Notes: generated from the letters alone by a model not told the origin. A stretch of 64,000 nt of DNA from Agrobacterium larrymoorei (GCF_005145045.1 NZ_CP039691.1:2740001-2804000); one strand, 5' to 3'. Shown: positions 35,150-46,972, counted from the stretch's first letter. A program made the numbers and translations.

Positions 35150-37366
35150 TCAGGCCGCTTTGGCAGCGTCCGCATAGGGATCGAAACGGCTGTAGAACGT
35201 CTCGCCCTTTGCGGCCAGATCCTTCAGCAGCGGGGTTGGCGCAAAGCGCGAGCCGTATTCGCTTTCGAGCTTTTGCGCCAGCGCCACGAAGTTGGCGACG
35301 CCCATGCCATCGATATAAGAGAGGGCACCGCCCGTGTAAGGCGCGAAGCCGAAGCCGAGGATGGAGCCGACATCGGCCTCACGCGGATCGGTGACGATGC
35401 CTTCTTCCACCGTGCGGGCCGCTTCCAGAGCGACGGTGACGAGGAAGCGCTGCTTCAACACGTCCATGTCCAAATCTTCCGGCTTCTTCTGCGCATAGAG
35501 GTCTTTCAGGCCGGGCCAGAGAGACTTCTTGGCAGGCTTTGCCGGGTAGTCATAGAAGCCCTTGGCGTTCTTGCGACCGAAGCGTCCCTCGTCTTCCACC
35601 AGCTTCTTGACCAGTTCCATATGGCGCGGGTCGACCGCCTTGTCGCCGAGATCGGCAGCGGTGGCCTTCAGGATCTTGTAGGAGAGGTCGATGGCGACTT
35701 CATCGTTCAGCGCCAGCGGGCCGACCGGCATGCCTGCGAACTTCGCGGCATTTTCGATCATGGCTGCGGGAACGCCTTCGATCAGCATTTCATAGCTTTC
35801 GGCCATGTAGCGCAGCACGCAGCGGTTGACGAAGAAGCCGCGGGTGTCGTTGACGACGATCGGGGTCTTCTTGATCTTGGCGACATAATCCAGCGCCACG
35901 GCCAGAGCCTTGTCGCCGGTTTCCTTGCCGAGGATGACTTCCGTCAGCATCATCTTTTCGACCGGCGAGAAGAAGTGGATGCCGATGAAATCCGCTGGAC
36001 GCTTGGAGTTCTTTGCAAGCCCGGTGATCGGCAGCGTCGAGGTGTTGGAGGCGAAGATTGCGCCTTCCGGCAGCACGGCCTCCACGGCCTCGATAACGGC
36101 CTTCTTCACGTCACGGTCTTCGAACACGGCCTCGATGACGAGGTTCGCGGTCTTTAGCGATGCGTAATCGGAGCTTGGCGTGATGCGGGCGAGAATGGCG
36201 GCGGCCTCTTCCTGCGTCATGCGGCCCTTGCCGACCGAATCCTTCACCAGACCTTCGCAGGTGGCCTTGCCCTTGGCGGCGGCTTCGTCGTCACGGTCGA
36301 TGAGCGTGACCTCGAGACCGGCAACGGCGGTGACGTAAGCAATCGATGCGCCCATGAAGCCAGCGCCGACGACGCCGACATGCTGGAGGTCGCTCTTCGG
36401 CTGACCGGCGGGACGGCGCGCGCCCTTGCCCAGTTCCTGCATGGAGATGAACAGCGAGCGGATCATCGCGAATGCTTCCTTCGAGCGGAGAATTTCCGTG
36501 AAGTAGCGCTGCTCGACCTTCAACGCCGTATCGAAGGGCAGTTGCAGGCCTTCATAAACGCATTTGAGGATGGCGAGAGCAGCCGGGTAGTTGCCAGCAC
36601 TTTCGCGGCGCAAAATGGCGGGCGCGGCAGGCCAGAGCTGGGCTGCGGCTGGCGTCCAGATGCCGCCGCCGGGGGCCTTGAAGCCCTTTTCATCCCATGG
36701 AGCAACGGGCTTCAACCCATCCTTGATCATCTGCTTTGCGGCTGGGATCAGCTGATCCGGCTCCACGACCTGATGGACGAGGTTCATGGCCTTGGCCCGC
36801 TGCGCTGTCAGCGTCTGGCCTGTCGTCATCATCTGCAACGCGGACTGGGCATCGGTGAGGCGCGGCACGCGCTGCGTACCACCGGCACCGGGGAAGATGC
36901 CGACCTTGACTTCCGGCAGAGCCATTTTTACGCTTTTCGCGTTGGAGGCCACACGGCCATGGCAGGCCAGCGAAAGCTCCAGCGCACCGCCCATGCAGGT
37001 GCCGTTGATGGCCGAAACCCATGGCTTGCCGTTGGTTTCGATCTTGCGATAGAGCCAGTTCATCTTGCCGACCAGATCGAACAGCTTCTGCGCCGCCTCG
37101 TCCGGGTTCTTTTCCTTCTCTTCATGGTAGAAGGAGAACATCGACTTGATCATGGAGAGATCGGCACCGCCGGAAAAGGTGCTCTTGCCGGAGGTGAAGA
37201 CCACGCCTTTGACGGCAGCGTCTGCAACGGTCGCATCGACGATGGCGTCCAGCTCTTCCAGCACTTCTGCGGTGAAGACATTCATGGATTTTTCCGGCAT
37301 GTCCCAAGTGACGAGGGCGACGCCGTCTGTGTCGGTTTCGACGGTGAAATTGGTGTAAGTGCTCAT
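35150..37366 (-). CDS. fadJ: Fatty-acid oxidation bifunctional protein: enoyl-CoA hydratase / 3-hydroxyacyl-CoA dehydrogenase
   Basis: The 738-residue enzyme catalyses the hydration and second oxidation of beta-oxidation. The N-terminal crotonase domain contains GGADLSM and INGTCMGGALELSLACHGR, with ALPEVKVGIFPGAGGTQRVPRL. The NAD-binding domain starts at about residue 330 with VGVVGAGFMGASIA and the dehydrogenase signature IGIHFFSPVEKMMLTEVI, and the C-terminal domain includes NDTRGFFVNR. ATG 37366 has GAGGAA upstream; a longer frame starts in the intergenic repeat. It forms a fatty-acid oxidation group with the thiolase and acyl-CoA dehydrogenase genes. FadB and FadJ cannot be separated by sequence here. 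Confidence 0.95.
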   Translation of the reverse strand: MSTYTNFTVETDTDGVALVTWDMPEKSMNVFTAEVLEELDAIVDATVADAAVKGVVFTSGKSTFSGGADLSMIKSMFSFYHEEKEKNPDEAAQKLFDLVGKMNWLYRKIETNGKPWVSAINGTCMGGALELSLACHGRVASNAKSVKMALPEVKVGIFPGAGGTQRVPRLTDAQSALQMMTTGQTLTAQRAKAMNLVHQVVEPDQLIPAAKQMIKDGLKPVAPWDEKGFKAPGGGIWTPAAAQLWPAAPAILRRESAGNYPAALAILKCVYEGLQLPFDTALKVEQRYFTEILRSKEAFAMIRSLFISMQELGKGARRPAGQPKSDLQHVGVVGAGFMGASIAYVTAVAGLEVTLIDRDDEAAAKGKATCEGLVKDSVGKGRMTQEEAAAILARITPSSDYASLKTANLVIEAVFEDRDVKKAVIEAVEAVLPEGAIFASNTSTLPITGLAKNSKRPADFIGIHFFSPVEKMMLTEVILGKETGDKALAVALDYVAKIKKTPIVVNDTRGFFVNRCVLRYMAESYEMLIEGVPAAMIENAAKFAGMPVGPLALNDEVAIDLSYKILKATAADLGDKAVDPRHMELVKKLVEDEGRFGRKNAKGFYDYPAKPAKKSLWPGLKDLYAQKKPEDLDMDVLKQRFLVTVALEAARTVEEGIVTDPREADVGSILGFGFAPYTGGALSYIDGMGVANFVALAQKLESEYGSRFAPTPLLKDLAAKGETFYSRFDPYADAAKAA

Positions 37367-37410
37367 TGTGGGATTCCTCTTCCCTGAATTTTTCTGCCCG
37401 GCTGCCTCTC

Positions 37411-37493
37411 TCTCCGTCATGGTCGGGCTTGACCCGACCATCCAGCGGCGTCGCTGTGGATCCTCGGGTCAAGCCCGAGGATGACGGCGGAGA
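37411..37493. repeat. Intergenic palindromic repeat
   Basis: Contains two palindromic units, GTCGGGCTTGACCCGAC and TCCTCGGGTCAAGCCCGAGGA, between fadJ and the thiolase gene. The second unit recurs almost identically at 50450-50474. Such palindromes are scattered in rhizobial intergenic regions. Confidence 0.75.
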
Positions 37494-37508
37494 GGTATGA
37501 AGCCTCGA

Positions 37509-38717
<1,209 letters not shown>

Positions 38718-38770
38718 TTCTCATCTCCCTGTGGGCGCAAGGCCCTTTGATCTCTCGGGTGAGAAGAAAA

Positions 38771-38949
38771 CCCCTCACCAACAAAATCTAAGACTTAGCT
38801 TTGCTAAGATCTTGATTTTGTATCCTCTCCCACAAGGGGAGAGGTAAAGGCGCAAGTGGCACGGCAGCCACCTATCTCTCCCCTTGTGGGAGAGAAAGCA
38901 ATTTCGAAATCTTAGCGTCAGCTAAGTTTCAGAAATTGCAAGTGAGGGG
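38771..38949. repeat. Large intergenic palindromic element
   Basis: The 179-bp element begins CCCCTCAC and ends GTGAGGGG. Inside are two inverted copies of CTCTCCCACAAGGGGAGAG (38825-38843 and the complement at 38876-38894) and hairpins with CTTAGC/GCTAAG on both sides. It looks like a rhizobial repeat element that can fold into one long cruciform. Confidence 0.8.
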
Positions 38950-38970
38950 TCAATCTTGCCTCGACCGCCC

Positions 38971-40764
38971 TCAAAATGCCTCCGCAGCCAGCTCCATCAT
39001 CGTATCGCTACCAGCCTCGATGCGGGTCTTGCGCAGTACCGTTTCCGGCATGATGCGCTCCATGAAGAACTTCGCCGTTACCAGCTTGGCCTTCAGATAC
39101 TCTTCATCCGAAGAGCCGGAAGCCAAGGCTGCCTGCGCGGCCTTTGCCATGCGGGCGTGCATGTAACCCAGCACCACCACGCCGAAGAGGTGCATGTAAT
39201 CGGTGGATCCGGCACCGGCATTGTCGGGCTTCGCCATGGCGTTCTGCATGAACCACATGGTCGCGGCCTGCAGGTCGTTCAAGCCCTTCTTCAGGCCCTT
39301 GGTGTAGATGACGAGGTTTTCGTCGGCGCGGTTTTCCTCGCAGAAATCGCCGATTTCCTTGAACAAGGCCATGACGGCGCGGCCGCCATTGAGGCCGAGC
39401 TTGCGGCCCACGAGATCGAGCGCCTGAATGCCGTTGGCACCCTCATAGATCATGGTGATGCGGGCATCGCGGACATACTGGCTCATGCCATGTTCCTCGA
39501 TGTACCCGTGGCCGCCATAGACCTGCTGGGCGGCAACCGCGTGGTCAAAACCCTTGTCGGTCAGCACACCTTTCAGGATCGGTGTAACGAGCCCGAGAAG
39601 ATCGTCAGCCGTCTGGCGCTCCTTCTCGTCTGTCGAGCGGTGCGCGATATCCGATTGCAGCGCGGTCCACAGCAGGAAGGCGCGGCCCGCTTCGTTATAG
39701 GCGCGGATCGTCAGCAGCGTGCGGCGAATGTCCGGGTGAACGATGATTGGATCGGCCTTTTTGTCCGGGCTCTTGGCACCGGAAAGCGAACGGCCCTGAA
39801 TGCGCTCACGCGCATAATCGGCGGCGTTCTGGTAGGCGATTTCGCCGATAGAAAGACCCTGAAGACCAACGCCGAGGCGGGCTTCATTCATCATCACGAA
39901 CATGGCCGACAGGCCCTTGTTCTCCGCGCCGATGAGATAGCCGGTCGCGTCATCATAGTTCATCACGCAGGTCGCGTTGCCGTGGATGCCCATCTTGTGC
40001 TCGATGGCGCCGCAGACGACGCCGTTGCGATCACCCAGCGAACCGTCTTCCTTGACCATGAACTTCGGCACGATGAAGAGCGAAATGCCCTTCGTGCCTT
40101 CCGGCGCGCCTTCGATGCGGGCGAGAACCAGATGGACGATATTGCCCGTCATGGAATGTTCGCCAGCAGAGATGAAAATCTTCTGGCCAGTGATCTTGTA
40201 GGAACCATCGCCCTGCGGCACCGCCTTGGTGCGCAGAAGGCCGAGGTCCGTGCCGCAATGGGGCTCGGTCAGGTTCATGGTGCCGGACCATGTGCCAGCA
40301 ACCATGTTCGGCAGATAGGTCTGCTTCTGCTCGTCCGTGCCGTGCACGAGGATCGCGGCAATTGCGCCCTGCGTCAGGCCCGGATACATCATCAGCGACA
40401 GGTTGGCCGAAGACATATATTCGCCGACAGCCGCGTGAAGCGTATAGGGAAGGCCCTGCCCGCCAAACTCTGCCGGTACGGCAAGACCGCTCCAGCCACC
40501 TTCGCAATAGGCGTCATATGCCTGTTTGAAGCCATCCGGCACGGAAACCGAGCCGTCGTCGGCGCGCTTGCAACCCTGCTGGTCGCCGGAAAGGTTGAGC
40601 GGGAAAAGCTGTTCTTCGGCAAGCTTTGCAGCCTCGCCGGTAATCGCCTCGATCATGTCGGGCGTTGCGTCTTCGAAACCGGGCAGATTATTGTAACGCT
40701 CCAGACCCAGAACGTCGTTGAGAATGAAAAGCGTATCCTTAACAGGGGCCTTGTAAACAGGCAT
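38971..40764 (-). CDS. Acyl-CoA dehydrogenase (long FadE-like type)
   Basis: The 597-residue flavoenzyme should introduce the first double bond in beta-oxidation. It contains [53 protein letters not shown], and the catalytic-base region [20 protein letters not shown]. It has the longer C-terminal extension of this alphaproteobacterial type. Its stop is 253 bases from the thiolase start, with the large palindromic element in between. Confidence 0.93.
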   Translation of the reverse strand: MPVYKAPVKDTLFILNDVLGLERYNNLPGFEDATPDMIEAITGEAAKLAEEQLFPLNLSGDQQGCKRADDGSVSVPDGFKQAYDAYCEGGWSGLAVPAEFGGQGLPYTLHAAVGEYMSSANLSLMMYPGLTQGAIAAILVHGTDEQKQTYLPNMVAGTWSGTMNLTEPHCGTDLGLLRTKAVPQGDGSYKITGQKIFISAGEHSMTGNIVHLVLARIEGAPEGTKGISLFIVPKFMVKEDGSLGDRNGVVCGAIEHKMGIHGNATCVMNYDDATGYLIGAENKGLSAMFVMMNEARLGVGLQGLSIGEIAYQNAADYARERIQGRSLSGAKSPDKKADPIIVHPDIRRTLLTIRAYNEAGRAFLLWTALQSDIAHRSTDEKERQTADDLLGLVTPILKGVLTDKGFDHAVAAQQVYGGHGYIEEHGMSQYVRDARITMIYEGANGIQALDLVGRKLGLNGGRAVMALFKEIGDFCEENRADENLVIYTKGLKKGLNDLQAATMWFMQNAMAKPDNAGAGSTDYMHLFGVVVLGYMHARMAKAAQAALASGSSDEEYLKAKLVTAKFFMERIMPETVLRKTRIEAGSDTMMELAAEAF

Positions 40765-41123
40765 TACCGATGTTCCTCCGCATCGCTCGCCGGACCTGAT
40801 CCGGCCTCAAGATGACGTCACAATATTTGACGTGCGCGTAAACGTCAATTTGCTTTGTGGAGAAATTTTGGGCGTGGAAGACAGCTTGCTTCAAGAAGGT
40901 GTCATTCTGATTAAGCCTCGCGCAAGCCTGATATTTAAATAAGTGTTAATACAGGAATCTCTAATTAATAATTAATTAACCATATCCCGGCAATTGTTCC
41001 TGTTCAGGGGGACTGCTTCGAAATGCAATGTGGTTCCTGTCATGAAATGCAAAAGACCTTTGTTTCGCCCACTGGCCAGCGGGTGAAGCAACACAACAGG
41101 CAAAAGACGAAGCGAGCAGGAAG
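40765..41123. other. Divergent intergenic region between acyl-CoA dehydrogenase and podJ
   Basis: About 360 bases that must hold the promoters for both genes. The part from 40924 to 40985 is very AT-rich (TTAATAATTAATTAACC and similar) and is the likely promoter zone for podJ. I cannot assign -35 and -10 boxes with confidence and saw no gene or repeat. Confidence 0.45.
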
Positions 41124-44100
41124 ATGAGCGGATTGCGATCGAATTCCCAGCGAAACAGTGACAGGTCGTCTCTGGACGCGCTCAATCGTACCATCGAAGG
41201 TCTGGAAGCTCGCCTCGAGGATTTGCTCGGCGCGCAGACAGGCCGCAACCGTCAGGATCCGGATCGTGACAGCCGTGCGGAAGCCCGGCCTCAGCCGCCG
41301 CGTGCCGCGCGCGAGCCAGAGCCGCCACGCTTCGATCCCGTCGATGAAATTCGCAAGCGCCAGCAGGCCCTGGATGCCCGCTGGGAGCGCGAGCAGTCCG
41401 AAATCAGCCGCCCTGCCCGCGCGAGCGACCGTTATGAGGAGCGCCGCTACGACGAGCGCGATTACCGCACCTCGACCGCTATTCCCGCCCATCGCCCCCG
41501 CCCTTCCGCCCCCGTGGAACAGCCGCGCGCCGAACGCATGCGGCCAACACCTGCGACGGCGCCCGCTCCAGCGCCTGCAGAAAGCGATGCGGCACTTCGC
41601 GAAGTCGCCGAAGCTCTGGTCAATCTGCGCCAGGAGCTGAAGAACGAGATTTCCGAAGGCGTTGCGCGCGAAATGCAGGGCGTTCGCAGCGAGCTGCGCA
41701 ACATTCGCTCTTTTGCCGAAAATCAGGATTTCGCCGAGGATATCCGTGAGGATGTGGCGCGCCTTGCCGCCAGCATCAACCTCCTCGGCAACACCTCCGC
41801 GCCGGATGCGGATGCGCTGCGTTCCGAATTCGAGGAGCTGCGCGCGCTCGTGGACCAGATGGCGCGCGAAGACAGCGTGCACCGCATGGAGCGCCGTTGG
41901 GACAATGTCGAGGATACGCTGCGCGGCTTCGATACGGCCCCCTTGCAGGAAGAAATCGTTGCGCTTGCCTATCGTCTGGATGACATCAAGGGCCAGATCG
42001 GCAGCATGAGCGAAAGCCCAGCCATTCGCGCGCTGGAAGACAAGCTCATCACCATTGCCGGTTTCGTCGAGCAGCTGGGCCGCCACGTCCAGCCGAACGA
42101 CCGCATTCTCAGCGAACATTTCTCCGGTCTCGATCATCGGCTGGATGAGATCAGCCGCGCCATTGCCGCGGCCAGCAATCGTCCGCAACAGTCCGCAGAC
42201 AACGCGCTTGCAGAACGGCTGGAAAACCGCCTCAGCGGCCTGTCACGCCAGCTGGATCAGCTGAAGGACGTTGCCGCCAAGGACAAGCCGTCCGAAGCGC
42301 TGACATCGCGTCTCGATGCGCTGGCAAACCGGATCGAGGACCTGTCCTCCGAGCGCCACGTCTCAAAGCTCAGCGAAAGGCTGGACCAGCTCTCGTTGCT
42401 TCTGGAGCGTTCGCAGCGCCCTTCCAGCCAACCGGAACTGACCTCGTTCCTCAGCGATATTTCCAAGAAAATCGATCAGCTGGGCAGCGGTGCCGTCAAC
42501 GAGAAGCTTGCCGAGCGTCTGGAAAAGATCGCTCGCCGAATCGAGGATATCGAAGCCCGCCCGGCTTCCGGCAAGACCGCGTCGTACGATTCCGCCTTCC
42601 TGCGCCTTGAAGAGCGCCTCGGCAAGATTGCCGCCAAGCTGGACGAAACGACGCGTTCCGGCCACACCGACACCGGCGCGCTTGCAAGCCTTGAAAACCA
42701 GATCGCCAGCCTGTCGTCGATCCTGAAGGAGCAGAGCGGCCCTCAGCCAATGGGCATGCCACCGGAACTCGATGCCCGCATGAGTGCCATCGAAGACTAT
42801 ATGGCGTCCAACGACGAATATATCATCGAGGCGGCCCGTCAGGCGGCGGAAGCGGTCTTGGAATCGCATACCCGCAACAATCTCGCAAACACCGCGAGCC
42901 CGGCTGACATGGCTGTCCTGGCGGAACTTGCCAACGACCTGCGCAAGCTGGAAGGCCTAAGCCGCAACACGGAAGAGCGCACGCACCGCACCTTCGAGGC
43001 GCTGCATGAAACGCTGGTGCAAATCGCAGGCCGTCTGGATGCGCTGGACAATCCCCGTGCAGCAGAACCCGTTTACGAGGAAGAGGAACCCTCCTCCCCG
43101 GCACGCATGCCTGCCGCCGCCTATCCCGAAGAAGGGCTGATCGCCGCAACTCAGGCGCAGGCCGTGCAGGGTGATCTTGCTGTCGATACCATCGTTCCGC
43201 CCGCAGCCGTAAAGCCGGTGGTCGAGGAAAAACGCGGTCTGCTGTCCAGCCTCACGCGCCGCTTCAAGTCCAGCGCGGCCAAGACCGAGGAAGCGCCGGT
43301 CGTTGAAGTCAGGGCACGCACGCAGGTCAATCCCGCGCCAGCGCTCGACCCTATCGACGTTCTGTCTTCGGATGAGGATAACGAGTTGCTGGAGCCCGGC
43401 TCCGGCGCACCGGACGTCAAGAAAATCCTTGAGCGCGTGCGCGCCAGCCAGAACGCCGCCGCACGCGCCGGTGCCAAGGATGGCGATAACCGCGCCGATT
43501 TCATTGCCGCCGCCCGCCGTGCCGCACAGGCCGCCGCTCAGGAAACGCTGCCCGAAAAAGCCTCCTCCTCCGCTGTACAGCGCGATGGTCAGGCTGCAAA
43601 AAGCGAATCCGCGCTGGCGCGCTATCGCCGCCCGCTGCTTCTCGGCATCGGCGCAATTCTGCTGGCAATGATGGCCATGCCCATGGTCAAGTCCCTCGTC
43701 AGCCCGGAGCAGGCACCCCTCGCGCCGCTGACCACCGGTACGCCTGCCGTCGAACCGACCGCTGCATCCACTGCGGCCCCGCAAATGCCCGTCATCGAAC
43801 CTGCTGTCACGGTTCCCTCCGTTGCGCCCGTGGATGAGAAGGTACAGGCCGCAGCCGACCGCATGCAGGCCGATGCGGACAAGGGCCAGCACCTGATCGA
43901 CACGCGCCCCATTGGCGGCGCGAAACTGCCGGATGAAGCGCCCGCCGTTCAGGCTCCGGCACCTGCCCACGGCAATGACGTGGCCGAGCATCTTCAGCCG
44001 AGCACAAGTGTCGAAGCGGCAATCCGCAACGCAGACGACATTCCGCAACCGTCAACCTTCCAGTCCGCTGGCCTTCGGCAGAATGCACCGCAGCCGGTGG

Positions 44101-44993
44101 AAGCGCAGCCTGTTGCCGAACAGCCCGCAGAGACCATCTCCGTGCCCGCTGGCATCACGCCTGCTTCTCTTTCCGAAGCCGCTGCCAAGGGTGACAAGCT
44201 CGCTCTCTTCGAAATCGCATCGCGTTACACCGATGGCCTCGGCGTTGCTGCGGATCGCGCAGAAGCGGCCAAGTGGTACAAGCTTTCGGCGGACCGTGGC
44301 TTTGCCCCCGCGCAGTACCGTCTGGGCAACATGTACGAGAAGGCGAACGGCGTGGAGCGCAACCTGCCGGAAGCCAAGCGCTATTACGAAATGGCCGCAA
44401 GTCAGGGCAATGCGGGTGCTATGCACAATCTCGCCGTGCTGCTTGCATCCGATGCCGCCGGTCAGCCGGATTTCAAGGCTGCTGCCGATTGGTTCATTAA
44501 GGCGTCCGATCTTGGCGTTCGTGACAGCCAGTTCAACCTCGCCATTCTCTATGCCCGCGGCAGCGGCGTTCAGCAGAGCCTGGAAGAATCCTACAAGTGG
44601 TTTGCCATTGCCGCCCGCGATGGCGATGCCGATGCCGCGCAGAAGCGCGAAGATGTGGCAAAGGCCATGAAACCGGAACAGCTTGCCAGCGCCAAGGCAA
44701 AGGTCGAGGCGTGGAAGGTTCTTCCTCTCAACGAAGATGCCAATGGCGTGAACCTGCCCGACGAGTGGACGAATGGCGATGCCGTGAAGACCTCATCGGT
44801 CGATATGCAGAAGGCCATCCGCAACATTCAGGCAATCCTCAACAATAACGGCTTCAACGCGGGAAACCCAGATGGCAAGCTCGGCAAGAACACCGTCACC
44901 GCCATCAAGGAATTCCAGAAATCCGTTGGCCAGAGCCCCGATGGGCGCATCACCGACGAACTGGTGACGGCGCTTCTGGCACGCAACAAATAA
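41124..44993 (+). CDS. podJ: PodJ-like polar organelle development protein
   Basis: The 1289-residue protein has the PodJ architecture: a cytoplasmic N-terminal half dominated by coiled coils (about 15-640) with short heptads such as LEARLEDLL and LDHRLDEISRAI, a basic and acidic linker, one membrane segment (about 838-858, LLLGIGAILLAMMAMPMV), a proline/alanine-rich periplasmic stretch, Sel1-type repeats (about 1023-1170, such as AAKWYKLSADRGFAPAQYRLG), and a C-terminal peptidoglycan-binding domain (about 1226-1289, PDGKLGKNTVTAIKEFQK). PodJ marks the old pole and organises polar growth and division in Agrobacterium. The symbol rests on architecture and length, not on a search. Confidence 0.85.
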   Translation: MSGLRSNSQRNSDRSSLDALNRTIEGLEARLEDLLGAQTGRNRQDPDRDSRAEARPQPPRAAREPEPPRFDPVDEIRKRQQALDARWEREQSEISRPARASDRYEERRYDERDYRTSTAIPAHRPRPSAPVEQPRAERMRPTPATAPAPAPAESDAALREVAEALVNLRQELKNEISEGVAREMQGVRSELRNIRSFAENQDFAEDIREDVARLAASINLLGNTSAPDADALRSEFEELRALVDQMAREDSVHRMERRWDNVEDTLRGFDTAPLQEEIVALAYRLDDIKGQIGSMSESPAIRALEDKLITIAGFVEQLGRHVQPNDRILSEHFSGLDHRLDEISRAIAAASNRPQQSADNALAERLENRLSGLSRQLDQLKDVAAKDKPSEALTSRLDALANRIEDLSSERHVSKLSERLDQLSLLLERSQRPSSQPELTSFLSDISKKIDQLGSGAVNEKLAERLEKIARRIEDIEARPASGKTASYDSAFLRLEERLGKIAAKLDETTRSGHTDTGALASLENQIASLSSILKEQSGPQPMGMPPELDARMSAIEDYMASNDEYIIEAARQAAEAVLESHTRNNLANTASPADMAVLAELANDLRKLEGLSRNTEERTHRTFEALHETLVQIAGRLDALDNPRAAEPVYEEEEPSSPARMPAAAYPEEGLIAATQAQAVQGDLAVDTIVPPAAVKPVVEEKRGLLSSLTRRFKSSAAKTEEAPVVEVRARTQVNPAPALDPIDVLSSDEDNELLEPGSGAPDVKKILERVRASQNAAARAGAKDGDNRADFIAAARRAAQAAAQETLPEKASSSAVQRDGQAAKSESALARYRRPLLLGIGAILLAMMAMPMVKSLVSPEQAPLAPLTTGTPAVEPTAASTAAPQMPVIEPAVTVPSVAPVDEKVQAAADRMQADADKGQHLIDTRPIGGAKLPDEAPAVQAPAPAHGNDVAEHLQPSTSVEAAIRNADDIPQPSTFQSAGLRQNAPQPVEAQPVAEQPAETISVPAGITPASLSEAAAKGDKLALFEIASRYTDGLGVAADRAEAAKWYKLSADRGFAPAQYRLGNMYEKANGVERNLPEAKRYYEMAASQGNAGAMHNLAVLLASDAAGQPDFKAAADWFIKASDLGVRDSQFNLAILYARGSGVQQSLEESYKWFAIAARDGDADAAQKREDVAKAMKPEQLASAKAKVEAWKVLPLNEDANGVNLPDEWTNGDAVKTSSVDMQKAIRNIQAILNNNGFNAGNPDGKLGKNTVTAIKEFQKSVGQSPDGRITDELVTALLARNK

Positions 44994-45017
44994 GCCGATT
45001 TTCTGTAGGAAAACGCG

Positions 45018-45047
45018 ACAGGCCGTGATGGAAACATCACGGCCTGT
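45018..45047 (+). terminator. Rho-independent terminator of podJ
   Basis: A perfect 13-bp stem, ACAGGCCGTGATG with CATCACGGCCTGT and a GAAA loop, followed by TCTTCTTT, 24 bases after the podJ stop. Confidence 0.9.
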
Positions 45048-45227
45048 TCTTCTTTCCAAAATATCAACGTATTTGCCTTTGAATAATTGACAGTCACTGC
45101 CTCCATGGGCATGACCATGGCAACGCGGCGGGCTTCGCTGCCCCTGCCTGCACATGAGAAAAATGTCCTTGAAGCGCGTCTGACGGCGGCTTTGCCTTTT
45201 GCACGGAACGATGTCCGGGGTCCTGAT

Positions 45228-46154
45228 GTGACTGTCTATCTGCCCATTGCAGAACTGTCGGTGAATATTTTCATCATCCTCGGCATGGGCGCGGCTGTCG
45301 GCTTTCTTTCCGGCATGTTCGGGGTCGGCGGCGGCTTCCTCATCACGCCGCTGCTCATCTTCTACAATATCCCCCCGGTCGTTGCCGTCGCAACGGGCGC
45401 AAATCAGGTCGTCGCCTCCTCCGTTTCAGGGTCGATCACCCATTTCCGTCGCGGCACGCTGGATGTGAAGCTGGGCTTCATGCTGTTGATCGGCGGTCTC
45501 TGCGGGGCAACGGTCGGCGTATGGCTGTTCACGCTTCTGCGCAGCATCGGCCAGCTCGATCTCATCATTTCGCTGCTTTACGTCATCCTTCTATCCACCG
45601 TGGGCGGGTTGATGCTGAAGGAAAGCATCTCGGCCATTCGCCGCAGCGCGCGCAATGAGACCGTGACGCTTCGCCGCCCCGGCCACCACAACTGGGTGCA
45701 CCGCCTGCCGCTGAAGATGCGCTTCAAGAAATCGAAGCTCTATCTCAGCGTCATCCCCATCATCGTTCTCGGCTTCGGCATCGGCATTCTCACCTCCGTC
45801 ATGGGTGTGGGCGGCGGCTTCATCATGGTCCCGGCCATGATCTATCTCCTGCGCATCCCCACCAATGTCGTTGTCGGCACATCGCTGTTCCAGATCATTT
45901 TCGTCACCGCCTATACGACTATCGTGCAGGCCGCGACGAACTACTCCGTCGATATCGTGCTTGCCTTCATCCTCATGCTGGCGGGTGTCGTCGGTGCGCA
46001 ATATGGCGTGCGCGTGGGTCAGAAGCTGCGTGGCGAACAGCTGCGCGCGCTGCTGGCACTTCTGGTTCTTGCCGTCGGCATCCGCCTTGCCATCGGCCTG
46101 GTGGTTCACCCGGACGACCTGTTTTCCGTTGCCGTCGGAGGGCTGGGCTATTGA
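45228..46154 (+). CDS. TauE/SafE-family sulfite/anion exporter
   Basis: The 308-residue membrane protein has two repeats of the TauE/SafE motif: LSGMFGVGGGFLITPLLIFY near residue 30 and LTSVMGVGGGFIMVPAMIYLL near 190, with about eight membrane helices. The family exports sulfite, sulfonates or other small anions. A GTG at 45228 gives the expected N-terminus TVYLPIAELSVN; a longer frame from 45087 would add 47 residues unlike the family. Its stop overlaps the start of the next gene (TTGA), a pairing that is seen with TIGR02186-type proteins. Confidence 0.85.
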   Translation: MTVYLPIAELSVNIFIILGMGAAVGFLSGMFGVGGGFLITPLLIFYNIPPVVAVATGANQVVASSVSGSITHFRRGTLDVKLGFMLLIGGLCGATVGVWLFTLLRSIGQLDLIISLLYVILLSTVGGLMLKESISAIRRSARNETVTLRRPGHHNWVHRLPLKMRFKKSKLYLSVIPIIVLGFGIGILTSVMGVGGGFIMVPAMIYLLRIPTNVVVGTSLFQIIFVTAYTTIVQAATNYSVDIVLAFILMLAGVVGAQYGVRVGQKLRGEQLRALLALLVLAVGIRLAIGLVVHPDDLFSVAVGGLGY

Positions 46155-46972
46155 TCCGCGCTGCCCTGATCGTGATGATGCTTGGTATTTCGGCAGGTCT
46201 TGCCACGGCACAGACGCCGCCGCTCGCCATATCGCCAAGCGCGGATGGCCAGCCCCGCACGCTTCAGGAAAATATCGAGATCGGCGCGTCGACCTCTGAA
46301 ATCTCCATCGCCTCGGATTTTCGCGGTGCCGATTTCACGATGTTCGGCGCGCTCAACAATGCCGATCAGCTGCTGCTCGCCATCGGTCAATATGACATTG
46401 TCGTGACTTTGGAAGGCCCGAACGAATATACGACGGTGCGCAAGAAAAGCCGCGTTGCGGGCATCTGGATCAATACCAGCGCCATCACATTCGCGCCGCT
46501 GCCGGAATCCTATTCCATGGCCAGCACGCGCAACATCAACGATATCGCATCTGCCGGCACGTTGAAGGCCATGGGCCTTGGCGTGGAACACCTGCCGCTG
46601 AACAGCGCGGTCTTCTCCGGCGTGCCGGATAATGTCTATGACTTCCAAGACGCTTTCCGCCGCCTGAAACTGTCCAGCGGCATCTACCGCAACGATACGA
46701 CCGGCGTTCGCTTGGAACGTACCGGCCTGTTCTGGGCCACACTGCGCCTCCCTGCAAACGTTCCCAACGGCGTCCACACCGCCCGCGCCTTCCTCTTCAA
46801 GAGTGGCGCCCCGATTGCCCAAAAAGAACTACGCCTGCGCGTGGTAAAAACCGGCATGGAACAGGCCATAACCAACGCTGCCCATCAGACACCGGTGGTT
46901 TATGGCATTCTTTGCGTGCTGCTGGCTGTGATCACCGGCTGGGGTGCAAGTTTGCTGTTCCGGCGCGATTAG
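46151..46972 (+). CDS. TIGR02186-type exported membrane-anchored protein
   Basis: The 273-residue protein has a signal peptide (ALIVMMLGISAGLATAQ), a periplasmic beta-rich domain with AISPSADG, IASDFRGADFTMFGAL and YDIVVTLEGP, and a C-terminal membrane helix (VYGILCVLLAVITGWGASLLF). This is the architecture of the TIGR02186 family, which is found next to TauE/SafE exporters. The TTG start overlaps the exporter stop, so the two are translated together and probably work as one system. The biochemical role is unknown. Confidence 0.83.
   Translation: MIRAALIVMMLGISAGLATAQTPPLAISPSADGQPRTLQENIEIGASTSEISIASDFRGADFTMFGALNNADQLLLAIGQYDIVVTLEGPNEYTTVRKKSRVAGIWINTSAITFAPLPESYSMASTRNINDIASAGTLKAMGLGVEHLPLNSAVFSGVPDNVYDFQDAFRRLKLSSGIYRNDTTGVRLERTGLFWATLRLPANVPNGVHTARAFLFKSGAPIAQKELRLRVVKTGMEQAITNAAHQTPVVYGILCVLLAVITGWGASLLFRRD

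Noticed and set aside
38956..40815. A 619-codon plus-strand frame opposite the acyl-CoA dehydrogenase
   Set aside because: The minus strand encodes a complete acyl-CoA dehydrogenase; the plus frame gives a histidine- and arginine-rich product typical of antisense frames.
41040..44048. Minus-strand open frames opposite podJ
   Set aside because: Codon bias of the plus-strand gene creates them; the plus-strand protein has a coherent domain order.
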